Assembly (NCBI GenBank): GCA_030690025.1
Contig: JAUYDJ010000067.1
Coordinates: forward strand, 1-5,551
Reading direction: 5' to 3'
Origin: Chloroflexota bacterium
GTDB taxonomy: Bacteria; Chloroflexota; Dehalococcoidia; Dehalococcoidales; JAUYDJ01
DNA: 5,551 nucleotides
Each line of letters starts with the position of its first letter. Position 1 is the first letter of the stretch. A model generated the notes under the pieces. The model did not search any database, was not told the origin of the DNA, and saw nothing but the letters and a program-made list of their open reading frames with translations. Positions 5,374 to 5,551 of the stretch are shown here, in pieces. Made by a program: the position numbers and the translations under genes.

Positions 5374-5551
5374 ATGTTTGAATTTGATACCAATGTCGCC
5401 GAAGTCATTCAACGCACCCCCAATATAAAGTCGTTCCGCTTTCCGGTCAAGAACGGCCATGTCCGCTACCAGCCCGGGCAGTTCTTCTTCATCACCATAA
5501 AGATTCGCGGTGAAGAGGCCATTCACCACTTTTCCTTTTCCAGCTCACCCA
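5374..5551 (+). CDS. FNR-like FAD-binding oxidoreductase, N-terminal fragment (3' end outside window)
   Basis: The first 59 codons are visible and the frame is open at the window end. The visible part matches the start of the ferredoxin-NADP reductase-like FAD-binding barrel. It has an N-terminal strand pattern (AEVIQRTPNIKSFRF, 9-23), YQPGQFFFIT (32-41) corresponding to the family YxPGQ strand, and HHFSFSSSP (51-59) corresponding to the RxYSxSSxP motif that contacts FAD. The usual Arg of that motif is replaced by His here. Relatives pass electrons between NAD(P)H and ferredoxin, a fused iron-sulfur domain or a partner enzyme; the C-terminal half needed to choose among these is missing. The ATG follows GAGGAAGGG at 5 bases. 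It lies beyond the oadB terminator, so it is probably a separate transcription unit. Family confidence is good; specific function is unknown. Confidence 0.8.
   Translation, partial: MFEFDTNVAEVIQRTPNIKSFRFPVKNGHVRYQPGQFFFITIKIRGEEAIHHFSFSSSP

Noticed and set aside
5311..5529. 72-codon minus-strand frame over the FNR-like start
   Set aside because: It is antisense to a recognisable FAD-binding N-terminus and has no family signal.
1..5551. CRISPR array, tRNA, rRNA, transposase or phage genes
   Set aside because: No direct-repeat/spacer pattern, cloverleaf, rRNA core motif or mobile-element protein was seen on either strand.

Overview
This is a bacterial chromosome segment with fairly high G+C coding sequence. 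It holds four complete genes and two genes cut by the window edges. The families are typical of anaerobic, glycogen-storing bacteria: a GH57/DUF3536 protein, a short-type alpha-glucan phosphorylase, a membrane decarboxylase pair, and a flavoprotein reductase of the FNR type. TTG and GTG starts are used, each behind a strong Shine-Dalgarno (SD) sequence. An uncultured anaerobe, possibly a Chloroflexota (Dehalococcoidia-like) lineage, is my tentative guess. Nothing in the window proves the taxonomy.

Layout. Bases 1-716 (+) are the C-terminal part of a GH57-type protein carrying DUF3536. Bases 717-1060 are a gene-free gap with three consecutive strong hairpins inside an imperfect outer inverted repeat. 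Bases 1061-3199 (-) encode an alpha-glucan (glycogen) phosphorylase that converges on the GH57 gene. Bases 3290-3622 (-) encode a 110-residue DUF6506-like protein. Bases 3623-3768 are a divergent intergenic region with a near-consensus sigma-70 promoter facing right. Bases 3769-3906 (+) encode a 45-residue OadG-like single-span membrane protein from a TTG start. Bases 3936-5084 (+) encode the OadB-like beta subunit of a sodium-translocating decarboxylase, followed by a clear terminator at 5125-5151. Bases 5374-5551 (+) are the start of an FNR-like oxidoreductase, cut by the window end and preceded by a perfect 10-bp hairpin touching its SD.

How the genes relate. The left half is a storage-polysaccharide module: phosphorylase releases glucose-1-phosphate from alpha-glucan, and the GH57/DUF3536 protein probably also acts on alpha-glucan. 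The right half is an energy-coupling module: OadG and OadB would form the membrane part of a decarboxylase sodium pump. The carboxyltransferase/biotin alpha subunit is not in view, so its substrate cannot be named.

No CRISPR array, tRNA, rRNA, transposase or obviously novel system was found. The most unusual non-coding signal is a shared architecture in the two terminator regions (about 818-899 and 5125-5200): a G-rich hairpin, a short linker, a TTCCC-type hairpin and then an identical 12-base GGGATTAAGGGG. It looks like a dispersed intergenic repeat.
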